Source: Luteimonas cucumeris (lineage in GTDB: Bacteria > Pseudomonadota > Gammaproteobacteria > Xanthomonadales > Xanthomonadaceae). From it: a stretch of DNA of 64,000 nucleotides. Below, piece by piece: positions 53,940-63,735 of this stretch (positions are counted from its first letter, which is position 1; the number at the start of each line of letters is the position of its first letter). A program made the position numbers and the translations under genes. The DNA is taken from the NCBI RefSeq assembly GCF_007830035.1, contig NZ_VLKN01000003.1, positions 62,001-126,000 on the forward strand, read 5' to 3'. The notes under the pieces were generated by a model. That model saw only the letters and a list, made by a program, of their open reading frames with translations. It did no database searches and was not told the origin of the DNA.

Positions 53940-55703
53940 TCAATCGATGAACTGCAGTCGCGCCAGTTCCGCGTACAGCCCGTTCCTGGCAATCAGTTCC
54001 GCATGCGTGCCCTGGTCGACGATGCGACCCTGGTCCATCACCACGATGCGATCGGCCTTGAGCACGGTCGCCAGGCGATGGGCGATCACCAGGGTAGTGC
54101 GACCCTGCATCAGGTTTTCCAGCGCGTGCTGCACCGCGCGCTCGCTCTGCGCATCCAGCGCGGAGGTGGCTTCGTCCAGCAGCAGGATCGGCGCATCCTT
54201 GAGCAGCGCGCGGGCGATGGCGACGCGCTGCTGCTGGCCGCCGGACAGTCGCGCGCCACGTTCGCCGAGTTGCTCGTCGTAGCCGTCCGGCAGCAGCGAC
54301 AGGAATTCGTGCGCTTCGGCCGAGCGCGCCGCCGCTTCGACAGCGGCATCGTCGGCCTGCAGCCGGCCGTAGCGGATGTTGTCGCGTGCGCTTGCGGCGA
54401 AGATGGTCGGCGACTGTGGCACCAGCGCGATGTGCTCGCGCAATGCGGAGGGATCGAGTTCGCGGATATCCACGTTGTCCACAGTGATCGTGCCTGCCTG
54501 CGGATCGTGGAAGCGCAGCAACAGCGAGAACACCGTGCTCTTGCCGGCGCCGGACGGGCCGACCAGCGCGATCGTCTCGCCCGGCCGCACCTGCAGGGAG
54601 AAGGCCTGCAGCGCCGGCAGATCGGGACGCATCGGATAGTGGAAGGTGACGTCGTCGAAACGCAGTTCGCCGTGCAGGGGTTGCGGCAGCGCGCGCGGCG
54701 CCGCTGGCGCGACGATCGCGGGTGTTTCCTGCAGCAGATCGTTGATGCGGCCCATGCCACCGGCCGCGCGCTGCAGATCGTTCCACACTTCCGCCAACGC
54801 ACCGACCGAGCCACCGCCGATCAGTGCATACAGCACGAACTGGCCAAGCGTGCCGGCGCTCATCCGGCCGGAAATCACGTCATGCGCGCCGGACCACAGC
54901 ACCAGCGTGATCGCGCCGAAGATCAGGGTGATCGCACCCGCCGTGACCCAGGCCTGCGCGCGGATGCGCTTGCGCGCCGTCTCCACCGCGACGGCGACGG
55001 CATCGCCGAAGCGCCCGCGTTCGTAAGGCTCGCGTGCGTGTGCCTGCACGGTGCGTACCGCGCCCAGTGTTTCGGTCGCCAGTGCATTGGCGTCGGCGAC
55101 ACGGTCCTGGCTGGCACGCGCGACTTTCTGGATGCGGCGTCCGCCGATCACGATCGGCAGCACCGCCAGCGGGATCCCGACCAGCGCATACGACGCCAGT
55201 CGCGGTTGAGTAACGAACAACATCACCAGCGAACCTGCGGCCGTCACGGTACTGCGCAGCGCCACCGACATGCTGGAACCGACCACGCTGCGCAGCAGTT
55301 CGGCGTCGGCGGTGAGGCGCGAGATCAGTTCGCCGCTGCGGTTGCGGTCATGGAAGCCTGCATCGAGGCCGACCAGATGCGAGTAAAGCTTGTTGCGCAG
55401 GTCGGCGACGACCCGCTCGCCCAGCAGCGACACGAAGTAAAAGCGGCTGGCGCTGGCCAGGGCCAGCACGAGTGCCACCGCGAACAGGAACAGGAAGGCG
55501 CGGTCGATGTTGCTGCCGTTGGAAAAGCCCTGGTCGATCATCCTCCGGACCGCCAGCGGCAGGCTGAGCGTGGCCGCGGAAGCGACGGCCAGTGCGAACA
55601 GCCACGCAATGAACAGGCCACGCTGGCGCATGACGAATGGCCATAGCGCGCGCAAGGTGCCGAGACGGGGCTTGGGTTTGTTCGATGCGGGTGTTTCCGA
55701 CAT
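53940..55703 (-). CDS. ABC exporter (fused membrane and ATPase domains, MsbA/LmrA type)
   Basis: A 587-aa half-transporter. Six membrane helices lie in about residues 25-310. The ATPase domain has Walker A GPSGAGKST, the signature LSGGQQQR, Walker B ILLLDEAT and an H-loop AHRL. It works as a homodimer exporting lipid or drug-like compounds; the substrate is unknown. It is not next to lpxK, so it may not be the true MsbA. It is downstream of yigZ on the same strand with a 44-base gap. Confidence 0.9.
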   Translation of the reverse strand: MSETPASNKPKPRLGTLRALWPFVMRQRGLFIAWLFALAVASAATLSLPLAVRRMIDQGFSNGSNIDRAFLFLFAVALVLALASASRFYFVSLLGERVVADLRNKLYSHLVGLDAGFHDRNRSGELISRLTADAELLRSVVGSSMSVALRSTVTAAGSLVMLFVTQPRLASYALVGIPLAVLPIVIGGRRIQKVARASQDRVADANALATETLGAVRTVQAHAREPYERGRFGDAVAVAVETARKRIRAQAWVTAGAITLIFGAITLVLWSGAHDVISGRMSAGTLGQFVLYALIGGGSVGALAEVWNDLQRAAGGMGRINDLLQETPAIVAPAAPRALPQPLHGELRFDDVTFHYPMRPDLPALQAFSLQVRPGETIALVGPSGAGKSTVFSLLLRFHDPQAGTITVDNVDIRELDPSALREHIALVPQSPTIFAASARDNIRYGRLQADDAAVEAAARSAEAHEFLSLLPDGYDEQLGERGARLSGGQQQRVAIARALLKDAPILLLDEATSALDAQSERAVQHALENLMQGRTTLVIAHRLATVLKADRIVVMDQGRIVDQGTHAELIARNGLYAELARLQFID

Positions 55704-55747
55704 TGCTTCTCTCTTGTTTTGTCTTTGCTGTTCCGACCAGTTGCGCA

Positions 55748-56332
55748 TCAGTCGATGAAGCGTACCCGGTTGCGGGTGGCATCGCGCAGGCGCGCCTTGA
55801 AGGCATCGATGCGGTCGACAGGCAACGACAGCAGGAAGCGGACGCCTTCGGTATCGAAATCCTCTGCACGTTTTCCGGCATCGAAGGCGGCAACGGCGGC
55901 GTGGACTTCGGCGCTGTCGGCGAAACCGCAGGCCAGGCGGACGTCCGCCATCGCGATCAACGGCCGCCGCTGCGCACGCCGCAGGCATTCGGCTGCGGCG
56001 CCGCCGTACGCGCGTACCAGTCCGCCGGCACCGAGGTTGATGCCGCCGTACCAGCGCGTGACCACGACCACGACCTGGTCGCAGCCCTGTCCATCGATTG
56101 CCGCCAGGATCGGGCGTCCGGCCGTGCCGGCCGGTTCCCCGTCGTCGCTGGAATGATATTGCGCACCGATCCGATAGGCCCAGCAGTTATGCGTGGCATC
56201 GCGATCGGCGTTCGCCGACAACCAGGCCAGCGCAGCCTCGGGCGACGCGGCGGGCGCCGCCCGCGCGAGGAAACGGCTGTGCCTGGCCTCGAGCGCGTGC
56301 GAAGCCGGTGCGGTCAATGTATCCAGCGTCAC
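55748..56332 (-). CDS. yigZ: YigZ/IMPACT family protein
   Basis: A 194-aa protein of the UPF0029/IMPACT family. It has HNCWAYRIG, SSDDGEPAGTAGRPIL, VVVTRWYGGINLGAGGLVRAYGGA, then a C-terminal ferredoxin-like domain. IMPACT relatives link to translation control; the bacterial role is unclear. Its start overlaps the stop of the upstream gene (ATGA at 56332-56329). Confidence 0.93.
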   Translation of the reverse strand: MTLDTLTAPASHALEARHSRFLARAAPAASPEAALAWLSANADRDATHNCWAYRIGAQYHSSDDGEPAGTAGRPILAAIDGQGCDQVVVVVTRWYGGINLGAGGLVRAYGGAAAECLRRAQRRPLIAMADVRLACGFADSAEVHAAVAAFDAGKRAEDFDTEGVRFLLSLPVDRIDAFKARLRDATRNRVRFID

Positions 56333-57297
56333 GGAACGAGCGGGTCGGGATGGGACTGCTCGAAGCGCTGCAGGTCGTCCGGCAATGGCTGCCCGGGATA
56401 ACGGCGCTGGAACTCGTGCAGGCTGTCGAGTGCTTGCTGCGGTTTTCCTTCGGCAACCAGCTCGCGGATGCGCTGCAGCCAGGCTTCGCGCACCTGCGGC
56501 GAACTGGCGTAGGCCGGGGGTTCGTCGCCGTTGTCCAGTTCGACGATTTCCGGCTTGCCGGCAGCTGGCTCCTTCTCGTGTGCCGTCGCTGCTGCCGTTG
56601 GCGTCGCCTGTGATGCCGTCGCCAACTGCGCATCACGTCGCGCGTCCTGGCTGGCTTCGACGGCCTTGGCCATGCGCTGGCGTTCCTCGGGCGACGGCGA
56701 TGCACCGGCCGCAGCGGCGTCGACGGCCGTCGCCGACAAAGCCTGCGCAGCCGGGGCCTGCGCGACTGGCGCGGGTGGGGCGGGTGGAGGAGGTGCGGCC
56801 GCCGCCACGTCGGCAACCGGGCGCTCGTCCATAGCTGCTTCGGGTTCGGCGGCCGCCGCTGGCACCGGTCGACGCCTGGCCTGGATCTTTGCAACTTCGG
56901 GTGATGCGGCCGGTACGTCGTCGGGTCGGGACTCTTCGTGGCTGGCGCTGGGCGCGGCCTCGATCGCCGGCGCCTCCTCCAGGAATGTCGCACTGGTTTC
57001 AGTGCTGGCGGCCGCAGGCGTTGCGGCCTGCGGTGGCTCCGGTAATGGCCGCAGCCGCCAGGCGATGCCGACCGCCAGCGCCAGCGACGCGGCCACGCCC
57101 AGCGCCACCGGCCATGGGCGCGGGCGGATGCGCGCGCGCGGCGGGGTCACCGCATCATGTGCGGCGGCCAGGATCCGGGCGTCGACCGTCGAATGCGGCC
57201 CAGCGCTGGGGCCAAGCCGCGACAGGCGCTGCGCGAGTTCGCGCTCCTCCGCGGTCAGCGGTTCGCGGTCGGTGGGATGTTCGGGGCCGATGTTCAT
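56329..57297 (-). CDS. Single-pass membrane protein coupled to an ECF sigma factor (possible anti-sigma)
   Basis: A 322-aa protein. The N-terminal 60 residues are charged (TAEERELAQRLSRLGPSAG); then comes one membrane segment (about 67-82, WPVALGVAASLALAVGIAW), a long Ala/Pro/Glu low-complexity stretch, and a C-terminal helical part (REAWLQRIRELVAEGKPQQALDSLHEF). The topology resembles RseA-like anti-sigma factors, and both ends are ATGA-coupled: to the sigma gene before and to yigZ after. No anti-sigma motif (HxxxCxxC) is seen, so the role is an inference. Confidence 0.6.
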   Translation of the reverse strand: MNIGPEHPTDREPLTAEERELAQRLSRLGPSAGPHSTVDARILAAAHDAVTPPRARIRPRPWPVALGVAASLALAVGIAWRLRPLPEPPQAATPAAASTETSATFLEEAPAIEAAPSASHEESRPDDVPAASPEVAKIQARRRPVPAAAAEPEAAMDERPVADVAAAAPPPPAPPAPVAQAPAAQALSATAVDAAAAGASPSPEERQRMAKAVEASQDARRDAQLATASQATPTAAATAHEKEPAAGKPEIVELDNGDEPPAYASSPQVREAWLQRIRELVAEGKPQQALDSLHEFQRRYPGQPLPDDLQRFEQSHPDPLVP

Positions 57298-57848
57298 TCC
57301 TGCAGTCTCGTGCGCAGCTTGTCCATCGCGTATCTCAATCGCGACTTGACGGTTTCCCGGCCGACGCCGGTGATGCTGCCGATCTCCTCCAGGGTCAGTT
57401 CCTGCTCGAGCCGCAGCGTCAGCACCTCGCGCTGCTCCTCGGGCAATTCGTCCAGCGCCAGTTGCAGGCGACGGCGTTGCTCGAACTCCGACAGCGTGCG
57501 CTCCGGCGTGTGAGGATCGGGCACACGCGCGGCGCGTTCGTCGCCGTCCGCCGGCGCCGGCGGACGATGCTTCTGCGCACGCCAATGGTCGTTCAGGCGG
57601 TTGTGCGCGATACGGAACAGCCAGGTCGAAAACGCGGCGTCCGGCTGCCACTGCCCGCGAGCGGCGATCACCCTTTGCCAGACATCCTGGAACAACTCGT
57701 CGGCCAGGCCCGCATCGTGCACCTGGCGCAGCATGAACCGGTACAGCCGGCCGCGGTGGCGTGCGTACAACCGCTCGAATGCGGTCACGTCGCCGGCCGC
57801 ATAAGCGAGCATCAGCGTTTCGTCGCCGGGTTCGGTGGCTGCATCCAT
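57294..57848 (-). CDS. ECF RNA polymerase sigma factor
   Basis: A 184-aa ECF sigma factor with region 2 (FERLYARHRGRLYRFML, DELFQDVWQRVI, FSTWLFRIAHNRLNDHWR) and region 4 (ALDELPEEQREVLTLRLEQELTLEEIGSITGVGRETVKSRLRYA). The start at 57848 follows two stacked ATG options and suits the family. It overlaps the membrane protein gene by ATGA and diverges from the GGDEF-EAL gene. The 161-base gap between has no clear promoter; its target genes are unknown. Confidence 0.93.
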   Translation of the reverse strand: MDAATEPGDETLMLAYAAGDVTAFERLYARHRGRLYRFMLRQVHDAGLADELFQDVWQRVIAARGQWQPDAAFSTWLFRIAHNRLNDHWRAQKHRPPAPADGDERAARVPDPHTPERTLSEFEQRRRLQLALDELPEEQREVLTLRLEQELTLEEIGSITGVGRETVKSRLRYAMDKLRTRLQE

Positions 57849-58009
57849 GCCGTGCAGCGTAAGCGCAGTAGCCGTTGCCGGGAAGCCGGCGCGAGGCGCG
57901 TCGCAAGCGGCCATGGCGGGCGTCAGGCAATACATGAAGCTTCGAACGGCCATGAAAGCGGGATGGGGTTGGCCGTTTGCCGGCCGCCGCACACGTTATC
58001 CTTGATGGC

Positions 58010-60913
58010 ATGGCAGGGGGCCAGACACCGCAGCGGGTCGGACGCATGGCTGATGAAGGGCTACTGGCGCAGTTGGGCGTGCCCGCGTCCGGTCTGGCCG
58101 GCATGCTGGTCGAAACCCTGCCGACCGGCTCGCAGCTGGTGGTGCGCTGGCGCGATGCCAGCGGGCGCGAGGGCAATGCCGCCACCGACGGCACGTCGCG
58201 ATTGCTGGATCGCTCGGCGAGGCTGCTGGCCGGCGAGCCGATGACCGCCGGCAATGGCGAGATCCTGGAAAGCTGGACCGCCGACGACGAGACCCGGATC
58301 GCGATCGCCGCAGCGCTGGCCGAAACCCTGCCGACAGCATCGCAGCAGGCGTGGCTGGCACTGGCACGGCGCACCGTGACGGCGACCCTGGTGTCGATCC
58401 GCGCGCAGGCGCGCATCGAATCGCTGCAGAAGTCCGAGCGCCTGCAGCAGGCGCTGTACGAGATCGCCGACCTGGCCGGCTCGGGCCTGGAAGTGGGCGA
58501 CATGCTGCGCCGCATCCACGCGGTGGTCGGCGGGCTGATGTACGCGCGCAATTTCTACATCGTGCTGTACGACGACACCGCCCGCACGCTGCGGTTCCTG
58601 TATTTCGCCGACCAGGCGGACAGCTTCGTGCCGGAACCCGATCGCGCGATCCCGCTGGACGAGATGCCGAGCAGCCTGACCGTCGGCCTGCTGCTGCACG
58701 GCCAGCCGCTGCATGGTCCTTCCGAACAGATCCGGCAGACATTGGGCATCGCACGCGACCCGGCGCACGGTCCGGACAGCGAGGACTGGCTGGGCGTGCT
58801 GATGCGCCGCGAGGGACGCGTCAGCGGCGCGATCGTGGTGCAGAGCTACGACCATCCGGCCAGCTACAGCGATGAGGATCGCGTGCTGCTGGAATTCGTG
58901 GCCCAGCACATCCAGACCGCACTGGATCGCAAGTACGCGCAGGTGGAACTGGAGCGCAGGGTCGGCGAGCGCACCCGCGAACTGCAGCGCGCCAACGACG
59001 AACTGCAGGCGGAGATCGTCGAACGCCAGCGCGGCGAGGAACTGCAGCGTGCGCTCTACCGGATCGCCGAACTCACCGCCACCAGCGACAGCCTGGAGCG
59101 GTTCTACGCGCAGGCGCACGCGGTGGTCGACGAACTGCTGTATGCGCGCAACTTCTACATCGCGATGCTGTCTGCGGACGGCCAGCATCTGGAATTCCCG
59201 TACTCGGTCGACGAGCGCCAGAGCCATCGCAAGACGCGACGGTTGTCGGCAGGCCTGACTGAATACGTGCTGTCGACGGCCCAGCCGCTGCTGGCACAGC
59301 GCGCCGACATCGTCGCGCTGGAGGCGCAGGGCCGCGTACGCAGCTTCGGCGAGCAGGCGCATTGCTGGCTGGGCGTTCCGCTGTTCCGTGGCGACACCGT
59401 GGTCGGCGTCATCACCGTGCAGAGCTATCACGAGGGGATCGGTTTTACCCAGCGTGACCAGGAACTGTTGATCTTCGTCGCGCACCAGATCGGCAGCGGC
59501 CTGATGCGCAAGCAGGCGCAGGACAACCTGAAAGCCGCGCACATGGAACTGGAACAGCGCGTCGACGAGCGCACCCGCGAACTGGAGGAAAGCAACCACA
59601 AGCTGTTGGCACAGATCGGCGAACGGCTGCGCGCGGAGCGGCGCCTGACCCACCAGGCGCTGCACGATGCGCTGACCGGCCTGCCTAACCGGGCGCATCT
59701 GCTCGATCGCATGAACGAAGCGATCGCCCGCGCCGTCGGCGACCCTTCCTTCAAGTTCGCGGTGCTGTTCCTGGACCTGGACCGTTTCAAACTGGTCAAC
59801 GACAGCGTCGGCCACGCGTCCGGCGACGAGATGCTGGTCGAGGCCGGCAGCCGCATCGTCTCTGCGGTGCGCCCCGACGACGTGGTCGCGCGCCTGGGTG
59901 GCGACGAGTTCGCGGTGCTGGTGGAAGGCGTCGACAGCGAGGACGTCGCCGGGCACCTGGCGACGCGGATCCTGCAGGCATTGGGTGCGCCGGTATGGAT
60001 CGCCGGACGCGAACTCTTTCCCGCGGCCAGCCTCGGCATCGCGATGTGGCAGCCGCGCTATCGCAGCGGCGAGGAATTGCTGCGCGACGCCGATGCCGCG
60101 ATGTACCGCGCCAAGGCGGAAGGGCGCGGTCGCAGCGCGATGTTCGACGAACACATGCGCGAGCATGCGATGCGCCTGCTCGACCTGGAAGCCGACCTGC
60201 GCCGAGCGATCAACGCCGACCATTTCGAGCCCTGGTACCAGCCAATCGTGCGCCTGTCCGACAACGTGGTGATCGGCCATGAAGCGCTACTGCGCTGGAA
60301 GCACGAGCAGCGCGGCGTGCTGGCGCCCGGCGACTTCATGGGGCTGGGCGAGGACAGCGGCCTGATCGAACAGGTCGACTGGATGCTGTACCAGCAGGTG
60401 GCCATGGAGTTGGCGGCAGGTGGCGAGGGCTATGTGTCGGTCAACGTGTCGCCACGGCATTTCCGTTCGCCGGATTTCGCCGACCGGTTGCTGCGCATGC
60501 TCGATGTCTGCGGTGCCGATTCGCGCCGGCTGCGCATCGAGATCACCGAAGTGGCGCTGCTCGACGATGCGCCACGCGCGCTGCGCATGCTGCTCACCCT
60601 GCGTGACCACGGCGTGCTGGCGCAACTGGACGATTTCGGCACCGGCTTCTCGGCCTTGTCGTACCTTCACAATTTCCCGATCGCCACGCTCAAGATCGAC
60701 CGCAGCTTCGTCGCCGGCCTGCACGGCGAATCCAGCCCCGAGAGCATGGCGGTGACGCGCGCGATCCTGGCGTTGTCCAGCGCACTGGGCATCGAGACCA
60801 TCGGCGAGGGCATCGAGACCGATGCCCAACGCATCGCGCTGCGCGATCTTGGCTGCGAGTACGGGCAGGGCTATCTGTTCGGCCGGCCGGTGCCGGGCCA
60901 TCCACGCATCTGA
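58010..60913 (+). CDS. GAF-GAF-GGDEF-EAL cyclic-di-GMP protein
   Basis: A 967-aa soluble protein. An N-terminal region is followed by two similar GAF domains (about 145-315 and 335-510) that share RNFYI and a following coiled segment (ERRVGERTRELQRANDE and LEQRVDERTRELEESN). The diguanylate cyclase domain has intact GGDEF at 630-634 and an I-site R621-x-x-D624. The EAL domain starts EAL at 758-760, with EITEV, DDFGTGFS, KIDRSFV and EGIET intact. Both activities look possible, so it may make or break c-di-GMP by signal. The start could also be 58046. Confidence 0.93.
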   Translation: MAGGQTPQRVGRMADEGLLAQLGVPASGLAGMLVETLPTGSQLVVRWRDASGREGNAATDGTSRLLDRSARLLAGEPMTAGNGEILESWTADDETRIAIAAALAETLPTASQQAWLALARRTVTATLVSIRAQARIESLQKSERLQQALYEIADLAGSGLEVGDMLRRIHAVVGGLMYARNFYIVLYDDTARTLRFLYFADQADSFVPEPDRAIPLDEMPSSLTVGLLLHGQPLHGPSEQIRQTLGIARDPAHGPDSEDWLGVLMRREGRVSGAIVVQSYDHPASYSDEDRVLLEFVAQHIQTALDRKYAQVELERRVGERTRELQRANDELQAEIVERQRGEELQRALYRIAELTATSDSLERFYAQAHAVVDELLYARNFYIAMLSADGQHLEFPYSVDERQSHRKTRRLSAGLTEYVLSTAQPLLAQRADIVALEAQGRVRSFGEQAHCWLGVPLFRGDTVVGVITVQSYHEGIGFTQRDQELLIFVAHQIGSGLMRKQAQDNLKAAHMELEQRVDERTRELEESNHKLLAQIGERLRAERRLTHQALHDALTGLPNRAHLLDRMNEAIARAVGDPSFKFAVLFLDLDRFKLVNDSVGHASGDEMLVEAGSRIVSAVRPDDVVARLGGDEFAVLVEGVDSEDVAGHLATRILQALGAPVWIAGRELFPAASLGIAMWQPRYRSGEELLRDADAAMYRAKAEGRGRSAMFDEHMREHAMRLLDLEADLRRAINADHFEPWYQPIVRLSDNVVIGHEALLRWKHEQRGVLAPGDFMGLGEDSGLIEQVDWMLYQQVAMELAAGGEGYVSVNVSPRHFRSPDFADRLLRMLDVCGADSRRLRIEITEVALLDDAPRALRMLLTLRDHGVLAQLDDFGTGFSALSYLHNFPIATLKIDRSFVAGLHGESSPESMAVTRAILALSSALGIETIGEGIETDAQRIALRDLGCEYGQGYLFGRPVPGHPRI

Positions 60914-60971
60914 GCCGTATTTTTATTGATCGCGGCAGGAGCGGAACACAGTCCACTCCTGCCGCTTTCTG

Positions 60972-63500
60972 TCAGAAGCGCAGGTCGAGCTTGGCGTAGT
61001 AGTAACCGCCATTGATACCGAACGGCAGCGTTTCCCAGCCGTAGATGAAGCCCAGCGCCGGGAAGGGATTGTTGAGGTTCGGATCATTGGGATCGGTGAT
61101 GCCGGCGGTCCACTTGTCCGGATAGGTGTCGAAGATGTTGTTGCCGCCGACGGTCAGCTTGACCTTGTCGTTGAAGCGGAAACCCACCGCCAGGTCGGTC
61201 AGCCACTTGCCGCCCCAGGTCTGCTTGATGCCCGGTGTGAAGCCTTCGCCGGAGACGCTGCCGAAATAGTTGCCGCGCAGCGTGAAGTCCCAGGCACCGG
61301 TGCGGTAGAGGCCCTGCAGGACGTGGTGCGCGCCTGGCTGTCCTTCTTCGATCAGCGTCACCTGGGTATCGTCGAACAGCCGCTCCGGCGGCAGGATCGC
61401 CGACTGCGATCGGCGCTGCTTCACTTCGGTCTTGTTCCAGTGCAGCAGCGCGGTCAGGTCCAGGCGCGCGCCGCCATTGAAGTCGATGCCGTGCTCGGCG
61501 ACCACGTCGATGCCCTGCGTGCGCGTGTCGATGGCGTTGGTGAAGAACAGTACCTGGCCGACGGCGATCGGTTCGAGGATCGCGCGGATCGGGCAGTTGG
61601 CATTGCCTGCGGCGCAGGGCAGGCCGTCGATGCCGACGCTCTCCGGCACGATGTTGCTGGAGAAGATGATGCGGTCGTCGATGTCGATGCGGAACAGGTC
61701 GACGGTCAGCGTGGTGTTGCTGCCGGGCTTGAAGACCACGCCGAGCGTGCCGCTGGTGGAGGTCTCCTCGGTCAGCGGCTGGATGCCGAAGGCACGGGTC
61801 ACGGCGCTGTCCTGGCGCGCGGTCAGCGTATCGACCAGCACGCCGCTGGGATCCAGGTTGGTCGAGCGCTGGCTGTAGAACAGCTGCTGCACGCCCGGCG
61901 CGCGGAAGCCGGTGGCCATGGTGCCGCGGATCGCGAAGCGCTCGCTGGCGTCGTAGCGCGCCGACAGTTTGCCGGTGCTGGTATTGCCGAAATCGGAATA
62001 GTCCTCGAAGCGCAATGCCGCGCCGAGCAGGAACTTCTCGGTCAATCGCGACTCGGCATCGAGATAGACGGCGATGTTGTGCCGGCCCGCGTCGATCTGC
62101 TCGGTCGGCGAGAAACCGGGGAAGCCCTGCATGCCGGGCTGCGCGGTTTCGCCGGTCTGGCCGACGATCGGAATGCTGCGATCGTTGCCGCGCCCGAAGC
62201 TGTACGACACCAGGTCGCCGGGACGGATCGCGTAGTTGTCCTCGCGCCATTCGAAGCCGGTGGCCAGGTACAGCGGCTCGTTGCCGAAGCCCCAGTCGAT
62301 CGGGCCGCGGAAATCCAGGTTGAAGGTGGTCTGATCGTATTCGAGCCGGCCGGTGTCGGTGACGGTCGGTGACTCGGCATAGATGCCGCCACCGGGCCGG
62401 GGTTCGTACCACCAGCTGACATTGACCGAGTTGCGCTGCTTGAAGCCGAAGCGGCTGCGGCCGTGGTTGACCGACATGTCCCAGTTCCAGTCGCTGCCGC
62501 CGATCTGGTCGCGGAAACCGACCGCGATCGACGTGTCCTTGACCTTGGTGATGATGTTGGGCAGAAAGCCGTCGGGATACAGTTCGGGCACGGTGCGGTT
62601 GTCGCCGGCGGTGCGGAAGAAGCCGGACGAATCGCCGGCGCGACGCGATGCGCCGCCGAACCAGTACAGTTCGCCGCTGCCGATCGGCAGTCCGCCGTTG
62701 AGCCAGAAATAGGCGTCCTTGGCATCGGCATCGCCGAGCCGCTGGGTGACGCGCGGCGGGTCGACGCGCAGGCGGTCGGGGCCGGCGCGATTGGTCTCGC
62801 CACGATCGCGGAATTCGGCGGTGAGGTTGACGAAGCCTTCCTCTCCCATCTTGAAGCCGCTGTTGAAGCCGGCGTGCAGCACTTCGCCGTCGCCTTCGAA
62901 AGTCTGCCCGGCCTCGAACGACATCGTGGTGACGTCCGTGCTTTTCTTCAGCACGATGTTGATCACGCCGGCGATCGCGTCGGAACCGTATTGCGCCGCC
63001 GCACCATCACGCAGCACTTCGATGTAGTCGATGGCCGAGATCGGAATCGCGTTGATGTCGGTGCCGGCCGAGCCACGGCCGACGGTCTGCTGCACGTTGA
63101 CCAGCGCCTGCTGGTGGCGACGCTTGCCGTTGACCAGCACCAGCACCTGGTCCGGGCCCAGGGCGCGCAAGGTCGCCGGGCGGATGATGTCGGTGCCGTC
63201 GCTGACGAAGGTGCGCGAGAAGTTGAAGCTCGGCTCCAGCATCTGCAGCACCTGGCCGATCTCCTGCACGCCGGCCTTTTCCAGTTGTTCGCGGCTGAGT
63301 ACGTCGACCGGCGCGGCCGATTCGGCGGCGGTACGGGCGCCGGCGCGCGATCCCAGCACCTGCACGGCATCCAGTTGCGTCGGCCGATCGGGTGCCGTAG
63401 CCGGGTCCTGCTGCGCGGCGACGGGCAGTGCGAGTGCCGCGGCGAGTGTGCCGGCAGGCAGTGTCATGAACATGGATGGGATGTTGCGTGAGCAGGTCAT
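60972..63500 (-). CDS. TonB-dependent outer-membrane receptor
   Basis: An 842-aa receptor. A signal peptide ends near PVAAQQ; a TonB box-like LDAVQVLGSR precedes the plug domain (SREQLEKAGVQEIGQVLQML, VLVLVNGKRRHQQALVN, AAAQYGSDAIAGVINIVLKK). The 22-strand barrel closes with a terminal Phe. A CAAGNANC pair in an extracellular loop could form a disulfide. The substrate is unknown and no transporter or regulator is adjacent. The second of two ATGs (63500) has the better-spaced AAGGA site. Confidence 0.93.
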   Translation of the reverse strand: MTCSRNIPSMFMTLPAGTLAAALALPVAAQQDPATAPDRPTQLDAVQVLGSRAGARTAAESAAPVDVLSREQLEKAGVQEIGQVLQMLEPSFNFSRTFVSDGTDIIRPATLRALGPDQVLVLVNGKRRHQQALVNVQQTVGRGSAGTDINAIPISAIDYIEVLRDGAAAQYGSDAIAGVINIVLKKSTDVTTMSFEAGQTFEGDGEVLHAGFNSGFKMGEEGFVNLTAEFRDRGETNRAGPDRLRVDPPRVTQRLGDADAKDAYFWLNGGLPIGSGELYWFGGASRRAGDSSGFFRTAGDNRTVPELYPDGFLPNIITKVKDTSIAVGFRDQIGGSDWNWDMSVNHGRSRFGFKQRNSVNVSWWYEPRPGGGIYAESPTVTDTGRLEYDQTTFNLDFRGPIDWGFGNEPLYLATGFEWREDNYAIRPGDLVSYSFGRGNDRSIPIVGQTGETAQPGMQGFPGFSPTEQIDAGRHNIAVYLDAESRLTEKFLLGAALRFEDYSDFGNTSTGKLSARYDASERFAIRGTMATGFRAPGVQQLFYSQRSTNLDPSGVLVDTLTARQDSAVTRAFGIQPLTEETSTSGTLGVVFKPGSNTTLTVDLFRIDIDDRIIFSSNIVPESVGIDGLPCAAGNANCPIRAILEPIAVGQVLFFTNAIDTRTQGIDVVAEHGIDFNGGARLDLTALLHWNKTEVKQRRSQSAILPPERLFDDTQVTLIEEGQPGAHHVLQGLYRTGAWDFTLRGNYFGSVSGEGFTPGIKQTWGGKWLTDLAVGFRFNDKVKLTVGGNNIFDTYPDKWTAGITDPNDPNLNNPFPALGFIYGWETLPFGINGGYYYAKLDLRF

Positions 63501-63735
63501 CGGCATTTCCTTATGTCAGCTGAGTGGAATGGCGCGCTCCATGCCCGCATCCGTCTGCAATGGACCGCACCGCTACTCACGAATCCCCGTCATCGATTTG
63601 TAACACTCTGTTCCCGGCGTTGGAAACGGGCGTCTCGCCTGCAAACGGTTACACCTGCTTTTGATGCAGTTGCACACATCGAAATGTGAGACGTGCAACA
63701 CTTTGCAGGCCCCATTCACCGAGAGAGGCGAAGCC

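Noticed and set aside
53940-55703. Naming the ABC exporter msbA
   Set aside because: Domain type fits, but lpxK is not adjacent and general multidrug exporters look the same.
58061-60280. Very long open frame on the minus strand opposite the GGDEF-EAL gene
   Set aside because: High-GC shadow frame; no domain is recognisable, while the plus strand has clear GAF, GGDEF and EAL motifs. Similar long antisense frames opposite fabF, the GT39 gene, lepA and the TonB receptor were rejected for the same reason.
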